A stretch of 64,000 nt of DNA. It comes from JACJYC01 sp964558465. GTDB lineage: Bacteria; Bacteroidota; Bacteroidia; Chitinophagales; Saprospiraceae. Positions within the stretch are counted from its first letter, which is position 1, and each line of letters opens with the position of its first letter. This document shows positions 34,071-42,133 of the stretch, one piece after another. The translations under genes were made by a program, and so were the position numbers. The notes beneath the pieces were generated by a model, which saw nothing but the letters and a program-made list of their open reading frames with translations, made no database searches and was not told the DNA's origin. The stretch lies in the NCBI GenBank assembly GCA_964558465.1, contig CAZLEF010000017.1:36560-100559 (forward strand). Reading direction: 5' to 3'.

Positions 34071-34853
34071 ATGCCCGATAAAATGATAAAAATGGCAAAT
34101 CTCATTCCTGTTTTAGTAGTTGTTTTGATCCTGTTATCCGGTATCCGGATTGCTCAGGAATACCAGCGGGCCATTCTGTTCCGGCTCGGGCGATTCAGGG
34201 CGATCAAAGGCCCGGGCATTTTCTGGATCATTCCCGTCATTGAACGTACACAATTCGTCGATATCCGTACCCGAACCGTTGACCTGGAGCAGCAGGAAAC
34301 CATTACCAAAGACAGCGTTACCATCAAGGTGAATGCCGTCCTTTGGTTCAGGATTACCGATCCTGAAAAGGCGATTATCAAGGTTTCAGACTACAACAGC
34401 GCTGTGTACCAGTTTTCAGTCACTGCGCTGCGAAACATCATCGGGCAACACCTTCTCGATGAGGTTTTGAAAGAAAGAGAACAGATCAATACCACCCTTC
34501 AGAAAATTGTGGACGACGCCACCGAACCCTGGGGGATCAAGATCGAAATGGTGGAAATGAAAGATGTCGAAATCCCCGAAGCCATGCAACGCGCCATGGC
34601 GCGCGAGGCCGAAGCCATCCGTGAAAAACGCGCCAGGATCATCAAGGCCGAAGCGGAACTGGAAGCTTCCATCAAATTGACCCAGGGCGCCGAAAAGATG
34701 GCCGAAAGCCCCATATCGCTGGAACTACGACGCATGCAAATGTTATCGGAGATCGGGATCGACAACAATACCACAACCATTATCCTGATTCCTTCCGAAT
34801 TTTCGAGCGCGGCCAAGCATTTCGCGGATTGGGCGAAGCCGAAAGAAAAATGA
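34071..34853 (+). CDS. Slipin / stomatin-like SPFH protein
   Basis: The 260-aa protein has one N-terminal membrane helix (LIPVLVVVLILLSGIRIA), then a band-7/SPFH domain: YQRAILFRLGRF, GPGIFWIIPVIER, RTVDLEQQETITKDSVTIKV and the helix EREQINTTLQKIVDDATEPWGI. A coiled C-terminal segment (REAEAIREKRARIIKAEAEL) promotes oligomer formation. Stomatin-like proteins form membrane microdomain scaffolds. A NfeD-type partner is often adjacent but is not seen here. Three in-frame ATGs lie within the first 14 nt; the first is used. Confidence 0.92.
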   Translation: MPDKMIKMANLIPVLVVVLILLSGIRIAQEYQRAILFRLGRFRAIKGPGIFWIIPVIERTQFVDIRTRTVDLEQQETITKDSVTIKVNAVLWFRITDPEKAIIKVSDYNSAVYQFSVTALRNIIGQHLLDEVLKEREQINTTLQKIVDDATEPWGIKIEMVEMKDVEIPEAMQRAMAREAEAIREKRARIIKAEAELEASIKLTQGAEKMAESPISLELRRMQMLSEIGIDNNTTTIILIPSEFSSAAKHFADWAKPKEK

Positions 34854-34867
34854 TTTTTTACACCGTT

Positions 34868-34980
34868 ATTTGAGTTTGCAACTTCAAATCCCTGTTCGCG
34901 AGGGACTGTGTCCCGATGCGGGTACCCCCAAGTCTCCGACTTGCGCATTCCCCCGCTATTTGAAGTTCGCAACTTCAAAT
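34868..34980. repeat. Cluster of small palindromes after the slipin gene
   Basis: ATTTGAGTTTGCAACTTCAAAT (shortened here: ATTTGAG...ACTTCAAAT, 34868-34889), GGGACTGTGTCCC (34903-34915 region), AAGTCTCCGACTT (34930-34942) and a perfect ATTTGAAGTT-CGC-AACTTCAAAT (34958-34980). Four hairpins in 113 bp and no coding potential. It may act as a terminator or a mobile palindromic repeat. Confidence 0.7.
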
Positions 34981-35020
34981 CCGGCTTTTCATCCAGGAAC
35001 AGATGCCTTTCGCAGAAAAA

Positions 35021-35052
35021 TTTGGTTTATTTTATAAACTACTTTATATTTG
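35021..35052 (+). promoter_or_regulatory. Bacteroidota-type promoter of the 35085 gene
   Basis: TTTG at 35021-35024 and TATATTTG at 35045-35052 with a 20-nt spacer. This matches the housekeeping consensus TTTG, 19-20 nt, TAnnTTTG. Predicted start of transcription is about 35059, giving a short AT-rich leader to the ATG at 35085. Confidence 0.7.
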
Positions 35053-35084
35053 TAAATAAATTCAGATCGTAAACCAAATTCACC

Positions 35085-35681
35085 ATGAAAGATCAAGAAG
35101 AAAAAAGCCTCAATCCGGAAGAAAGCCTGCGCCTGATCCGCGAAACCATCGACCTTGCCAAAAATAAGGTACGCGACAACGGTTTCCATTTCCTGTTGTG
35201 GGGTTGGCTGGTGGTATTGGCCAGCCTGGTCAATTATTACCTGATGGTCAAAGGTTACGATTACCAGAAAGCCAATATGGCCTGGATCGTGATGCCCTTT
35301 ATCGGAGTACCGGTTGCGCTGATTTACGAATGGCGCAAAGACCGGCGGCGGCACGGCGCCAACATCGTCGGGCAATGGTACGGCCTTGTCTGGCTGGGAT
35401 TCGCTTTTGCCCTGATCCTGAGCATTATGCTGGCGGTCAGGAGCCAGATCTCCCCGATCCCGCTGATCCTGATCCAGGCCGGGTTTGCCACCTTTTTATC
35501 CGGTATTCTTTTGCGGTTCAACCCGCTGGTCGCAGGGGGCGCGGTGTTGTGGGCCGGGGCGGCGCTCTGCATTTTCCTGCCCTTTGAAATGCACACCCTG
35601 GTACAGGCCGGCGCCACCGGGTTAGGATATATTGTGCCGGGGTATATGCTCAACGCCAAAGTCCGGAAAAGCCATGTATAA
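35085..35681 (+). CDS. Unknown integral membrane protein
   Basis: The 198-aa protein has a soluble N-terminus (NPEESLRLIRETIDLAKNKV) and five or six hydrophobic helices, including FHFLLWGWLVVLASLVNYYL, YGLVWLGFAFALILSIMLAV and LLRFNPLVAGGAVLWAGAAL. A basic loop (YEWRKDRRRHGAN) sets the topology. No family is named here, but the arrangement of an N-terminal LIRETIDLAKNKV helix, membrane part and a winged-helix gene overlapping at the 3' end is a common Bacteroidota pair. The overlap is 8 nt (35674-35681), so the two are co-translated. Confidence 0.75.
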   Translation: MKDQEEKSLNPEESLRLIRETIDLAKNKVRDNGFHFLLWGWLVVLASLVNYYLMVKGYDYQKANMAWIVMPFIGVPVALIYEWRKDRRRHGANIVGQWYGLVWLGFAFALILSIMLAVRSQISPIPLILIQAGFATFLSGILLRFNPLVAGGAVLWAGAALCIFLPFEMHTLVQAGATGLGYIVPGYMLNAKVRKSHV

Positions 35682-35976
35682 GGACCTGGACCCCCTGCTG
35701 CTGTCCCAGCTCCGGCTGGCCGTCATGTCGTACCTCATGGTGGCGCGGGAAGCGGGGTTCAACGCGCTGAAGGACCATACCGGGGCCACCGCCGGCAACC
35801 TGAGCGCGCAGATCGCCAAATTGCAGGAAGCCGGTTACATCGACGTTGAAAAGACCTTCAAAGATAATTACCCGCATACCCTCTGCAAACTGACGCCAAA
35901 GGGCATCGAAGCGTTCGAATCCTTTTACAGCGACCTGAAAACTTACTTTAATCCCAAACCCCCAAACAAAAAATGA
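35674..35976 (+). CDS. Winged-helix transcriptional regulator
   Basis: The 100-aa protein starts at ATG 35674, overlapping the membrane protein by 8 nt. It is a single winged helix (HTH_34/MarR-like): LDPLLLSQLRLAVMSYL, then the recognition part ATAGNLSAQIAKLQEAGYID and the wing VEKTFKDNYPHTLCKLTPKG. Such small regulators typically control their own operon, here with the membrane protein. The last residues (NPKPPNKK) and the stop codon are formed by the CCCAAACC-type low-complexity DNA that starts the next repeat element. Confidence 0.88.
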   Translation: MYKDLDPLLLSQLRLAVMSYLMVAREAGFNALKDHTGATAGNLSAQIAKLQEAGYIDVEKTFKDNYPHTLCKLTPKGIEAFESFYSDLKTYFNPKPPNKK

Positions 35977-36083
35977 GGAACTGAAGAACCGAGGAACTGA
36001 GGAACCGAACAACCCCAAACCACGCCGCGGCGTGGCCAAACAACCCCAAACTCCAAACTCCAAACCATCCAAACCACACCACC
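35950..36083. repeat. Composite leader repeat before the 36084 gene
   Basis: CCCAAACCCCC (inside the upstream gene's last codons) leads into GAGGAACTG/GAGGAACCG units. CCCCAAACC follows, then the perfect 16-bp palindrome CCACGCCGCGGCGTGG (36020-36035) and CCAAACTCCAAAC units. The ATG at 36084 follows at once. Confidence 0.8.
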
Positions 36084-36617
36084 ATGCAAAAATCATTTCT
36101 TTTTCTCCTGATTTGCTTTTTTCCGTTTATCGGCGTCTTCGCCCAACCAAGCCTCCAGCCATCCCCAACAATCCTGGAGGCCATGAAACCGGTCCGCGTT
36201 ATGGAAGGCCAATGGAAAGGCGCCGGCTGGATCCGGATGGGGCCGCAACGGCATGAATTCCGGCAGACCGAATCCGTTCTGGTGAAAAGCAACGGCGCCG
36301 TTGTGGTCATCGACGGACTCGGCCGGAATGCCGCCGACTCCACCCAGGTCATCCATCAGGCTTTTGGCGTGATCTCATTCGACCAGCAGACCGGGAAATA
36401 CCTGATGCGCGCCTTTCGGGCCGACGGCAACTACGTAGATGCCGACTTTAAAGCGCTGGCCGACGGTTCAATGGAATGGGGGTTCACCCACCCGATGGCC
36501 GGGCAAATACGATACACGATCCGGGTAAAAGACGGTAAATGGGTGGAATCCGGCGTCATGAGCCGCGACGGACAAAACTGGATGCCGTTTTTTGAGATGA
36601 CCCTGGAAAAATTGTAA
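36084..36617 (+). CDS. Small exported protein, DUF1579-like
   Basis: The 177-aa protein has a signal peptide (FLFLLICFFPFIGVFAQ). The mature part is a predicted lipocalin-like barrel: VMEGQWKGAGWIRMGPQRHE, VVVIDGLGRN, FGVISFDQQTGKYLMRAF and MEWGFTHPMAGQIRY. This pattern (start weight WKG, then a repeated G-K-Y strand) fits DUF1579/lipocalin-like proteins of unknown function. It is likely periplasmic. The next gene, an AraC regulator, starts 59 nt downstream without an obvious terminator. Confidence 0.75.
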   Translation: MQKSFLFLLICFFPFIGVFAQPSLQPSPTILEAMKPVRVMEGQWKGAGWIRMGPQRHEFRQTESVLVKSNGAVVVIDGLGRNAADSTQVIHQAFGVISFDQQTGKYLMRAFRADGNYVDADFKALADGSMEWGFTHPMAGQIRYTIRVKDGKWVESGVMSRDGQNWMPFFEMTLEKL

Positions 36618-36675
36618 CTTTATCGGAGAAATTTCCCCGGTAGCTGCTGCCTGCCACGGAGCGGCTGCCGGGAAT

Positions 36676-37486
36676 ATGAATTCACCCGAAAAAAGAAGGA
36701 TGTTCTGCCTTGAACTCGCAAAAAATCAGCGGATACCTCATATTGTTTTTGTAAGAAGCAGTTATACGGACCACCGTTATGAACCGCATTTTCACGATCA
36801 TTACGTCATACAGACGGTGGAAAAAGGGGTTAACAGAGGGGTCTGTCAGAAAAAAACCTACGAGGTAAAATCCAATGAAATGCTGGTCATTAATCCGGGA
36901 GAAATCCATACCGGCCATTCCCCGGACAATCTTCCCCTGATTTACAATGGGATATACTTAGAAAAGGAATTTTTCAAAAATGAATTACCCTCGTATACNN
37001 NNNNNNNNTACACAATTGATCAACCAACATAGTCAGGTGATTAATCGATTCAAAAATTTAATGCAAGTAAGAACCTCCGAAAACCAGCTTGAAATCGATG
37101 AAAATCTGGACCTGTTTTTTGAATGCCTTAACCGCCATCAACCGGAAAACGGCCCCAAGGCAAAAGTTAGTCCGCTTCAGATCCAGAAAATCAAATACTA
37201 CATCGAAGATCATTTCAGGCGAAATTTTAGCCTGGCCGAGTTGAGCCGGGAGGTTTCCATCAGCAGTTTTCACCTGATCCGGCAATTCAAACGCTATACC
37301 GGGTTATCTCCCTATCAATATTTGCGCAACTTCAGAATTGAACAAGCCAAAAAAATGCTGAAAAAATCCGCTTCCCTGGCCAATGTGGCCGTAGAGGTCG
37401 GTTTTTACGACCAAAGCCATTTTCATAAAAACTTTATGAAGATCGTGGGAACCACCCCAAAAAACTTTCAGAAAATTCAGCAATAA
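36676..37486 (+). CDS. AraC-family transcriptional regulator, interrupted by an assembly gap
   Basis: Two frames on either side of ten N (36999-37008) belong to one gene. The 5' part has an AraC-type cupin (HRYEPHFHDHYVIQTVEKGV, EMLVINPGEIHTG). The 3' part ends in a double helix-turn-helix (FSLAELSREVSISSFHLIRQ, LANVAVEVGFYDQSHFHKNF). The reading frame shifts across the gap because ten N is a placeholder, not a measured length. The true protein is probably about 270-300 aa. The order cupin then HTH is that of sugar- or metabolite-sensing AraC proteins. It may regulate the DJ-1-type gene that follows 58 nt downstream. Confidence 0.85.
36999..37008. other. Assembly gap (10 N)
   Basis: Ten undetermined bases inside the AraC gene. 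The real length is unknown, and the coding frame changes across it. Confidence 0.98.
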
Positions 37487-37514
37487 CGTACAAGAAAACG
37501 ATTTGTATTCGCCA

Positions 37515-37522
37515 TAGCTTTG
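37515..37522 (+). promoter_or_regulatory. Candidate -7 element of the DJ-1-type gene
   Basis: TAGCTTTG matches TAnnTTTG, 22 nt before the ATG at 37545. No TTTG is seen at the expected -33 distance. A purine-rich AAAGAAAGG lies just before the ATG. Confidence 0.4.
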
Positions 37523-37544
37523 ACCTTTCAAAAAAGAAAGGTTT

Positions 37545-38648
37545 ATGAAAAAAGCTTGGATTGTAGTTAGCGCGCTGTTGTTTTCTTTTTGCTGTTTTGG
37601 CCAGGATGATGACCCGATCATATTCAGGTGCCCACCTTGCGCTTCTCACTGTGATACCCTTGTTTTCAAGGAAAAAGGGATTTGTCATGTCTGCAACATG
37701 GCTTTGTACCCGTCCTATAAAAGCCTGCCGAACACCCATAATATGCATAGCAGTACGGGATTTTCTTCGAAAACGGTGGCCATTCTGATTTTCCCGGGTG
37801 TTCAAATCATTGATTTTACGGGACCTTGGGAAGTATTCGGCCAGGCCGGGATGCGGGTCTTTACCGTATCCCATTCCACCGAGCCCCTGAGGACCTCCAT
37901 GGGAATGAATATTATCCCGGATTACAATTTTGAAAATATGCCGCCTGCGGATATTATTTTATTGCCCGGAGGCAATGTGGACCATGAGGATAGAAAAATC
38001 ATCGAATGGATATTGAAAGCCGACCAACAATCGTCATTGACCATGTCGGTTTGCAACGGCGCTTATTTCCTGGGCGCATCCGGTTTGCTCGACGGTAAAG
38101 AGGCGACCACCTTCGCCTCCCTGATTCCCGGATTAAAAAATATAGCCCCCCGGGCAAACGTCCTCACCACCAAACGATTTACCCATGATGGTAAAATCGT
38201 TACTTCCGCCGGGCTTTCATCGGGCATCGACGCCGCCCTGCATGTCGTAGCCGAAGAACTTGGAATGGGCAGAACCCAGCAACTGGCCACCAACCTCGAA
38301 TACAACTGGGACGTAGAAGGCCGGTACGTAAGAGCCAACCTCGCCGACCAATATTTGCAGGGTATCGGTTCTATCCTGAATCAATTTAACCCCAGGACCG
38401 TTTTGTATGCCGGAGATGAAGACCATTGGAAAGCGAAAATAGAAATTTCAACCTCCCTTTCTGCCCGCAAATTATTGAATTTAATAGGATTCCAGATAAT
38501 GGATGCAAAAGGCGGGAAATTGTTCTCTCAAACGGATCAGGCGATTGTTTACCGGATTACCCATGAAAATAACTGGAAGATTAAAGTGCAAGTTCTTGAG
38601 AAAAAAGCCCAGACTTGCCTGCTTTCATTTGAAGTGAATCAGGAATGA
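37545..38648 (+). CDS. Exported DJ-1/PfpI-family protein with N-terminal metal-binding domain
   Basis: The 367-aa protein has a signal peptide (SALLFSFCCFGQ). Residues 26-56 resemble a heavy-metal-binding YHS-like knuckle: FRCPPCASHC and GICHVCNMALYP with Cys29, Cys32, Cys36, Cys47 and Cys50. Residues about 74-265 are a DJ-1/PfpI/GATase1-like domain: VAILIFPGVQIIDFTGPWEV, ILLPGGN and the nucleophile elbow SVCNGAYFLG with Cys170. A further domain of about 90 residues follows. DJ-1 proteins of the AraC-associated group bind or hydrolyse amides or glyoxals. Placing one outside the cytosol with a metal-binding head is unusual. The neighbouring AraC gene supports a regulatory pair. Confidence 0.82.
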   Translation: MKKAWIVVSALLFSFCCFGQDDDPIIFRCPPCASHCDTLVFKEKGICHVCNMALYPSYKSLPNTHNMHSSTGFSSKTVAILIFPGVQIIDFTGPWEVFGQAGMRVFTVSHSTEPLRTSMGMNIIPDYNFENMPPADIILLPGGNVDHEDRKIIEWILKADQQSSLTMSVCNGAYFLGASGLLDGKEATTFASLIPGLKNIAPRANVLTTKRFTHDGKIVTSAGLSSGIDAALHVVAEELGMGRTQQLATNLEYNWDVEGRYVRANLADQYLQGIGSILNQFNPRTVLYAGDEDHWKAKIEISTSLSARKLLNLIGFQIMDAKGGKLFSQTDQAIVYRITHENNWKIKVQVLEKKAQTCLLSFEVNQE

Positions 38649-38675
38649 AATTTACAACTGCCCAAAATAAGTTTT

Positions 38676-39974
38676 ATGAGAACAATCCTTTTATTACCGC
38701 TTGCGGGCCTTGGTGTTTTTTCAACCTGTCAGCCGGCAGTCCGGCCTCCGTCAACTGAAGTTATTCGTTCAGGCTGGACGCCCGAAGCGGGTAAAAACCT
38801 GCCTGTTCCTTTTGCGCTTCCCCACCTGCCCGTGGTGGAGCCCCATTTGTCCGTCCACCCCGGCAATCCGGCCCACCTGCTGCTGGCAGCGATGGTTGTG
38901 CAGGACAAAACCAACCCCTACGAAACCTCACGGCTGGTCAGTTTTGTGTCGGAGGATAACGGACGTTCCTGGGCCCAGACGGACTCAGAATACCAGGGTT
39001 ACGACCCCTGGACGGTCATCCTGCCCGACGGTAAAGCCGTGATGACCTGGCTCGGCGTCCGCGGCGTTTTCAATCGCACGCCCGTCCAGGTTTTTACTTC
39101 TCCCGACGGCGGCAAAACCTGGAACGACGAGGTGCAAACCCTGGAAGGCGAATACGACGGGACCAAAATGACCCTCGACAAAAAAACGAATACCGTGCTG
39201 TTCACCTCCGTCAAATTTAAAGGCCACGCATCGGTGGATATTTATTTTGCGAAAAACCCGGGCGCCACCGGTTTTCTTCCGCCCACGCTGATTGACGGCG
39301 AAAACCAGCGCCTCAACTTTGCCCAACCCGTTGTCCTTTCGGATGGTACGATCGTTGTACCCTCCGTGGTTTTTGATCAGGAAGCGCGCGCCCATATTTC
39401 TGCCGACGGCGGACAAACTTTCCAACCACCCGTATCCATTTCCAACCGGCTGGGCGGCGCCAAAGGATACCATCAGTTCGTCTCAGACGACAGCGGATCT
39501 GCCTCGTTCAAAGACCGGATCTACTACGTCCGCGCTACGGGGTACGACACCAGCTATCAAGGCATCTGGCTCAACTATTCCGCTGACAAGGGCAAAACCT
39601 GGTCGAAAGATATCCGGGTTGACCGGTTTGAAAATCCGGCCCGCTGCCGTGCGCTTGTGCCTTCTGCCGCCGTCAACCGCGAAGGCCTGATCGGCATTTC
39701 CTGGGTGGACGACCAGACCGGCGCCGGCAACGACCTGTACTTCGCCGTCTCTGCCGACGGCGGCGAAACCTTCCAGCCGCCCGTCCGCATTACAGATGCC
39801 ACCACCAATCCCCGGACCCCGCAAAACGACGACGTGGCCAATAAATTCCCTGCAGGCGGCCATTACCTGGCCCTGGCCGCCAAACCCGACGGCGCCTTTC
39901 ACCTGGCCTGGAGCGATAGCCGGACGGGCGTGTTTCAGTTGCAGACCTGCGAGGTGCGGGTGAAGCGGCAGTAA
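38676..39974 (+). CDS. Sialidase-like BNR-repeat lipoprotein
   Basis: The 432-aa protein has a lipoprotein signal (LGVFSTC). Asp-box repeats are clear: SEDNGRSW, SPDGGKTW, SADGGQTF, SADKGKTW and SADGGETF, spaced as in six-bladed sialidase propellers. Whether it has sialidase activity is uncertain: the arginine triad and Tyr nucleophile are not obvious. Many Bacteroidota BNR lipoproteins bind glycans or other ligands. It ends 74 nt before the convergent AAA/DUF4143 gene, and no clear bidirectional terminator was seen. Confidence 0.82.
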   Translation: MRTILLLPLAGLGVFSTCQPAVRPPSTEVIRSGWTPEAGKNLPVPFALPHLPVVEPHLSVHPGNPAHLLLAAMVVQDKTNPYETSRLVSFVSEDNGRSWAQTDSEYQGYDPWTVILPDGKAVMTWLGVRGVFNRTPVQVFTSPDGGKTWNDEVQTLEGEYDGTKMTLDKKTNTVLFTSVKFKGHASVDIYFAKNPGATGFLPPTLIDGENQRLNFAQPVVLSDGTIVVPSVVFDQEARAHISADGGQTFQPPVSISNRLGGAKGYHQFVSDDSGSASFKDRIYYVRATGYDTSYQGIWLNYSADKGKTWSKDIRVDRFENPARCRALVPSAAVNREGLIGISWVDDQTGAGNDLYFAVSADGGETFQPPVRITDATTNPRTPQNDDVANKFPAGGHYLALAAKPDGAFHLAWSDSRTGVFQLQTCEVRVKRQ

Positions 39975-40048
39975 GGGCAGGTTGGCGCTGGAACGTTCAA
40001 AAAACCTCTGCGGTGTGAAGATGAATTTTTGGCGTGGCGAATTGTTTA

Positions 40049-41203
40049 TCAGGGTTTATCCTGGTTGGAAAGAGGCGCCGGGTCCAGAAAATCATAAAAG
40101 TTCTCAGGATGAATAACAGACCAATCCGACCCAGGGTAGGTTTCGGCAAAAATACGGGGCATTTTGGCGTTTCTGGCCGGATTCCATTTGAATTCAAAAG
40201 CAGACAATCTCCCCTGTGCATCTTCCAAATAATCAATTTCCTGGCCATCATGGGTGCGCCAAAAATAGGCATTGTGGAGATGCATGGCATAAAGGTTTCT
40301 TTTCTTGCGTTCGCTGATCAAAAAATTTTCCCAAAGCGCGCCCTGGTCCGACCGCAAGGAAAGCGGATTAAAATTATTGATCAGCATATTCCGGATGCCA
40401 GTGTCATAAAAATATATTTTTCTGGAGGTTGAAATTTCTTTCCGCAGGTTGCGGCTAAAGGGCGGAAGACGAAAAATGATAAATGATTTTTCCAGCATTT
40501 CAATATAGCCGCTGACCGTCTCCTTACTCACTTTGAGCAGATTGGCCAACTCATTGTACGAGACTTCGTTGCCCAATTGCAAGGCCAGCGCCTGCAATAA
40601 TTTATCCAGGATTTCCGGACGACGGATGTTGCCGAAAGCAAAAAGATCCTTGTAAAGATAACCGGCTGCGATACTGGACAACATTGCGGGCTCGTCGCCA
40701 GGGTTATTCAACACATCAGGGTATGAACCGTAGATAAGGCGTTGTTCCAGAGCACGGGTCGCCTCCAGAATTCCAATATTTGCGGCCCATTCTTGCCAGG
40801 AAACAGGCAGGAGATAAAATGTAAAGAGCCTGCCCGTCAGCGGTTCGTGAATCGTATTAGCAAGATCCAGCGAGGAAGAGCCTGTAGCTATAACCTGTTT
40901 ATCCGGCAACTGATCAACCAGCAATTTTAAAGTCAGACCAATATTGGGTATCCTTTGAGCTTCGTCAATCACCACCAGTTCGCTGTTACCGGCCAGCTGC
41001 CGCAATTGCTCTGAGGATACATTCGTCAAGCGTTGGCGATCAAAAGGTTCGTCGGCATTCATGTATATACCTCCGGCAGGGTGTTTAGCCAAAATCATTT
41101 TTACCAGAGTGGTTTTGCCGGTCTGCCGGGGACCCAGGATCAAAATGGCTTTTTTACGGCCGATCCTTTCATAAATTCGGGGTGTCACGATGCGGTCAAT
41201 CAT
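40049..41203 (-). CDS. AAA_14/DUF4143 ATP-binding protein
   Basis: The 384-aa protein has an N-terminal AAA part with Walker A GPRQTGKTT (about 24-32), Walker B ELVVIDEAQRI and sensor-like IATGSSSLDL. The C-terminal DUF4143 part has LLKVSKETVSGYIEMLEKSF (a winged helix) and the nuclease-like WRTHDGQEIDYLEDAQGRLSAFEFKW-type segment (EIDYLE and AFEFKW). The family is widespread, often repeated in genomes and of unknown role; a link to mobile or selfish behaviour is often suspected. Immediately upstream (41212-41257) lies a perfect 46-bp palindrome. The gene is more AT-rich than its neighbours. Confidence 0.9.
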   Translation of the reverse strand: MIDRIVTPRIYERIGRKKAILILGPRQTGKTTLVKMILAKHPAGGIYMNADEPFDRQRLTNVSSEQLRQLAGNSELVVIDEAQRIPNIGLTLKLLVDQLPDKQVIATGSSSLDLANTIHEPLTGRLFTFYLLPVSWQEWAANIGILEATRALEQRLIYGSYPDVLNNPGDEPAMLSSIAAGYLYKDLFAFGNIRRPEILDKLLQALALQLGNEVSYNELANLLKVSKETVSGYIEMLEKSFIIFRLPPFSRNLRKEISTSRKIYFYDTGIRNMLINNFNPLSLRSDQGALWENFLISERKKRNLYAMHLHNAYFWRTHDGQEIDYLEDAQGRLSAFEFKWNPARNAKMPRIFAETYPGSDWSVIHPENFYDFLDPAPLSNQDKP

Positions 41204-41211
41204 ATTTTTTA

Positions 41212-41257
41212 GTTGTTATAACGGCCAAATTTAACTAAATTTGGCCGTTATAACAAC
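41212..41257. promoter_or_regulatory. Perfect 46-bp palindrome upstream of the AAA/DUF4143 gene
   Basis: A 22-nt left arm (41212-41233, GTTGTTATAACGG at its outer end), a 2-nt centre and a perfectly complementary 22-nt right arm (41236-41257). It lies 9 nt before the ATP-ase start codon (minus strand) and 6 nt after the pgl stop. It could be an autoregulatory operator, a transcription hairpin after pgl, or a recognition site for the ATPase. Confidence 0.85.
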
Positions 41258-41262
41258 CAAAT

Positions 41263-42009
41263 TCATTTAATTTTATTCACATCCTCCATTTTTCCTGCAG
41301 CCTTTTCATCCAAAAACCAATGCACCTCCGCCCCGCTCCGGGCTACCAGTTGCGCGGGTAATTCCTCCGGCCGGTAGGGACCTACGAGGACTTCCTTCAA
41401 AACGCCGGCCTTCTTTTCACCGGCCGCCAGAAAAGCGATGCAGGTCGCGGCCGTAATGACCGGCGCCGTCAGCGTAACCCGCCAACTGTTCAGTTTTTCC
41501 ACCAATACTTCTTTGGCCCAGCGCTTTTTTTCTGTCAGGACGGGCGTGTGGGGAAAAAGGGAAGCCGTATGTCCGTCGTCGCCAAGGCCCAGCAGGACCA
41601 GGTCGAAAACCGGGGCGCTCCAGTCAAAAAACTCCCGCAACTGGATATCGTACAACGCTGCCGCAGCCTCCGGCGGAAGCGTTCCATCGATCGGGTAAAC
41701 CTGGGACTCCGGAACCGGCGCCTGATCGAGCAAAGCCAACCGGGCCATCCGGCTGTTGCTGTCAGGGGAATCCGGCGGCACGCAGCGCTCATCACCCCAA
41801 AAAACATGGACCTTCGGCCAATCAATTTGCTGCGACCATGGCGGTCCTGCCAGCAACCGAAACAACGCCTCCGGCGTACTTCCACCCGACAAACTGACAA
41901 CAAACCTTCCCCGCCCGGCCACGGCCTTTTTAGCCGTCTCCATAAAAAAATCAGCCGCAACACGGCTCATTTCCCCGGCGTCCGCCGAAATATAAAGGTG
42001 GTTTGACAT
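41263..42009 (-). CDS. pgl: 6-phosphogluconolactonase
   Basis: The 248-aa protein is of the usual DevB/Pgl length. Signature pieces are FVVSLSGGSTPEALFRLL (about 37-54), VHVFWGDERCVPPDS and the catalytic GLGDDGHTASLFPHT. It hydrolyses 6-phosphogluconolactone, the second step of the oxidative pentose phosphate pathway, in the cytosol. It is the last of four same-strand pathway genes (rpiB, gnd, zwf, pgl). A repeat-laden spacer of 124 nt separates it from zwf. Confidence 0.95.
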   Translation of the reverse strand: MSNHLYISADAGEMSRVAADFFMETAKKAVAGRGRFVVSLSGGSTPEALFRLLAGPPWSQQIDWPKVHVFWGDERCVPPDSPDSNSRMARLALLDQAPVPESQVYPIDGTLPPEAAAALYDIQLREFFDWSAPVFDLVLLGLGDDGHTASLFPHTPVLTEKKRWAKEVLVEKLNSWRVTLTAPVITAATCIAFLAAGEKKAGVLKEVLVGPYRPEELPAQLVARSGAEVHWFLDEKAAGKMEDVNKIK

Positions 42010-42019
42010 ATTGATTCGA

Positions 42020-42133
42020 TGGTTGAAATTTGCATATTAAAGCGAGGATGCGAGGATGTGAAGATGCGAGGATGCGAGCGCTCCATGTCGAATCCTCCTA
42101 TCCTCAGATCCTCAAATCCTCGCATCCTCGTCT
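42020..42133. repeat. GAGGATGC inverted low-complexity repeat between zwf and pgl
   Basis: GAGGATGC-type 8-bp units (42042-42080) and their reverse complement GCATCCTC/AAATCCTC units (42094-42130) form a long imperfect hairpin. On the minus strand this lies in the pgl leader. Confidence 0.75.
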
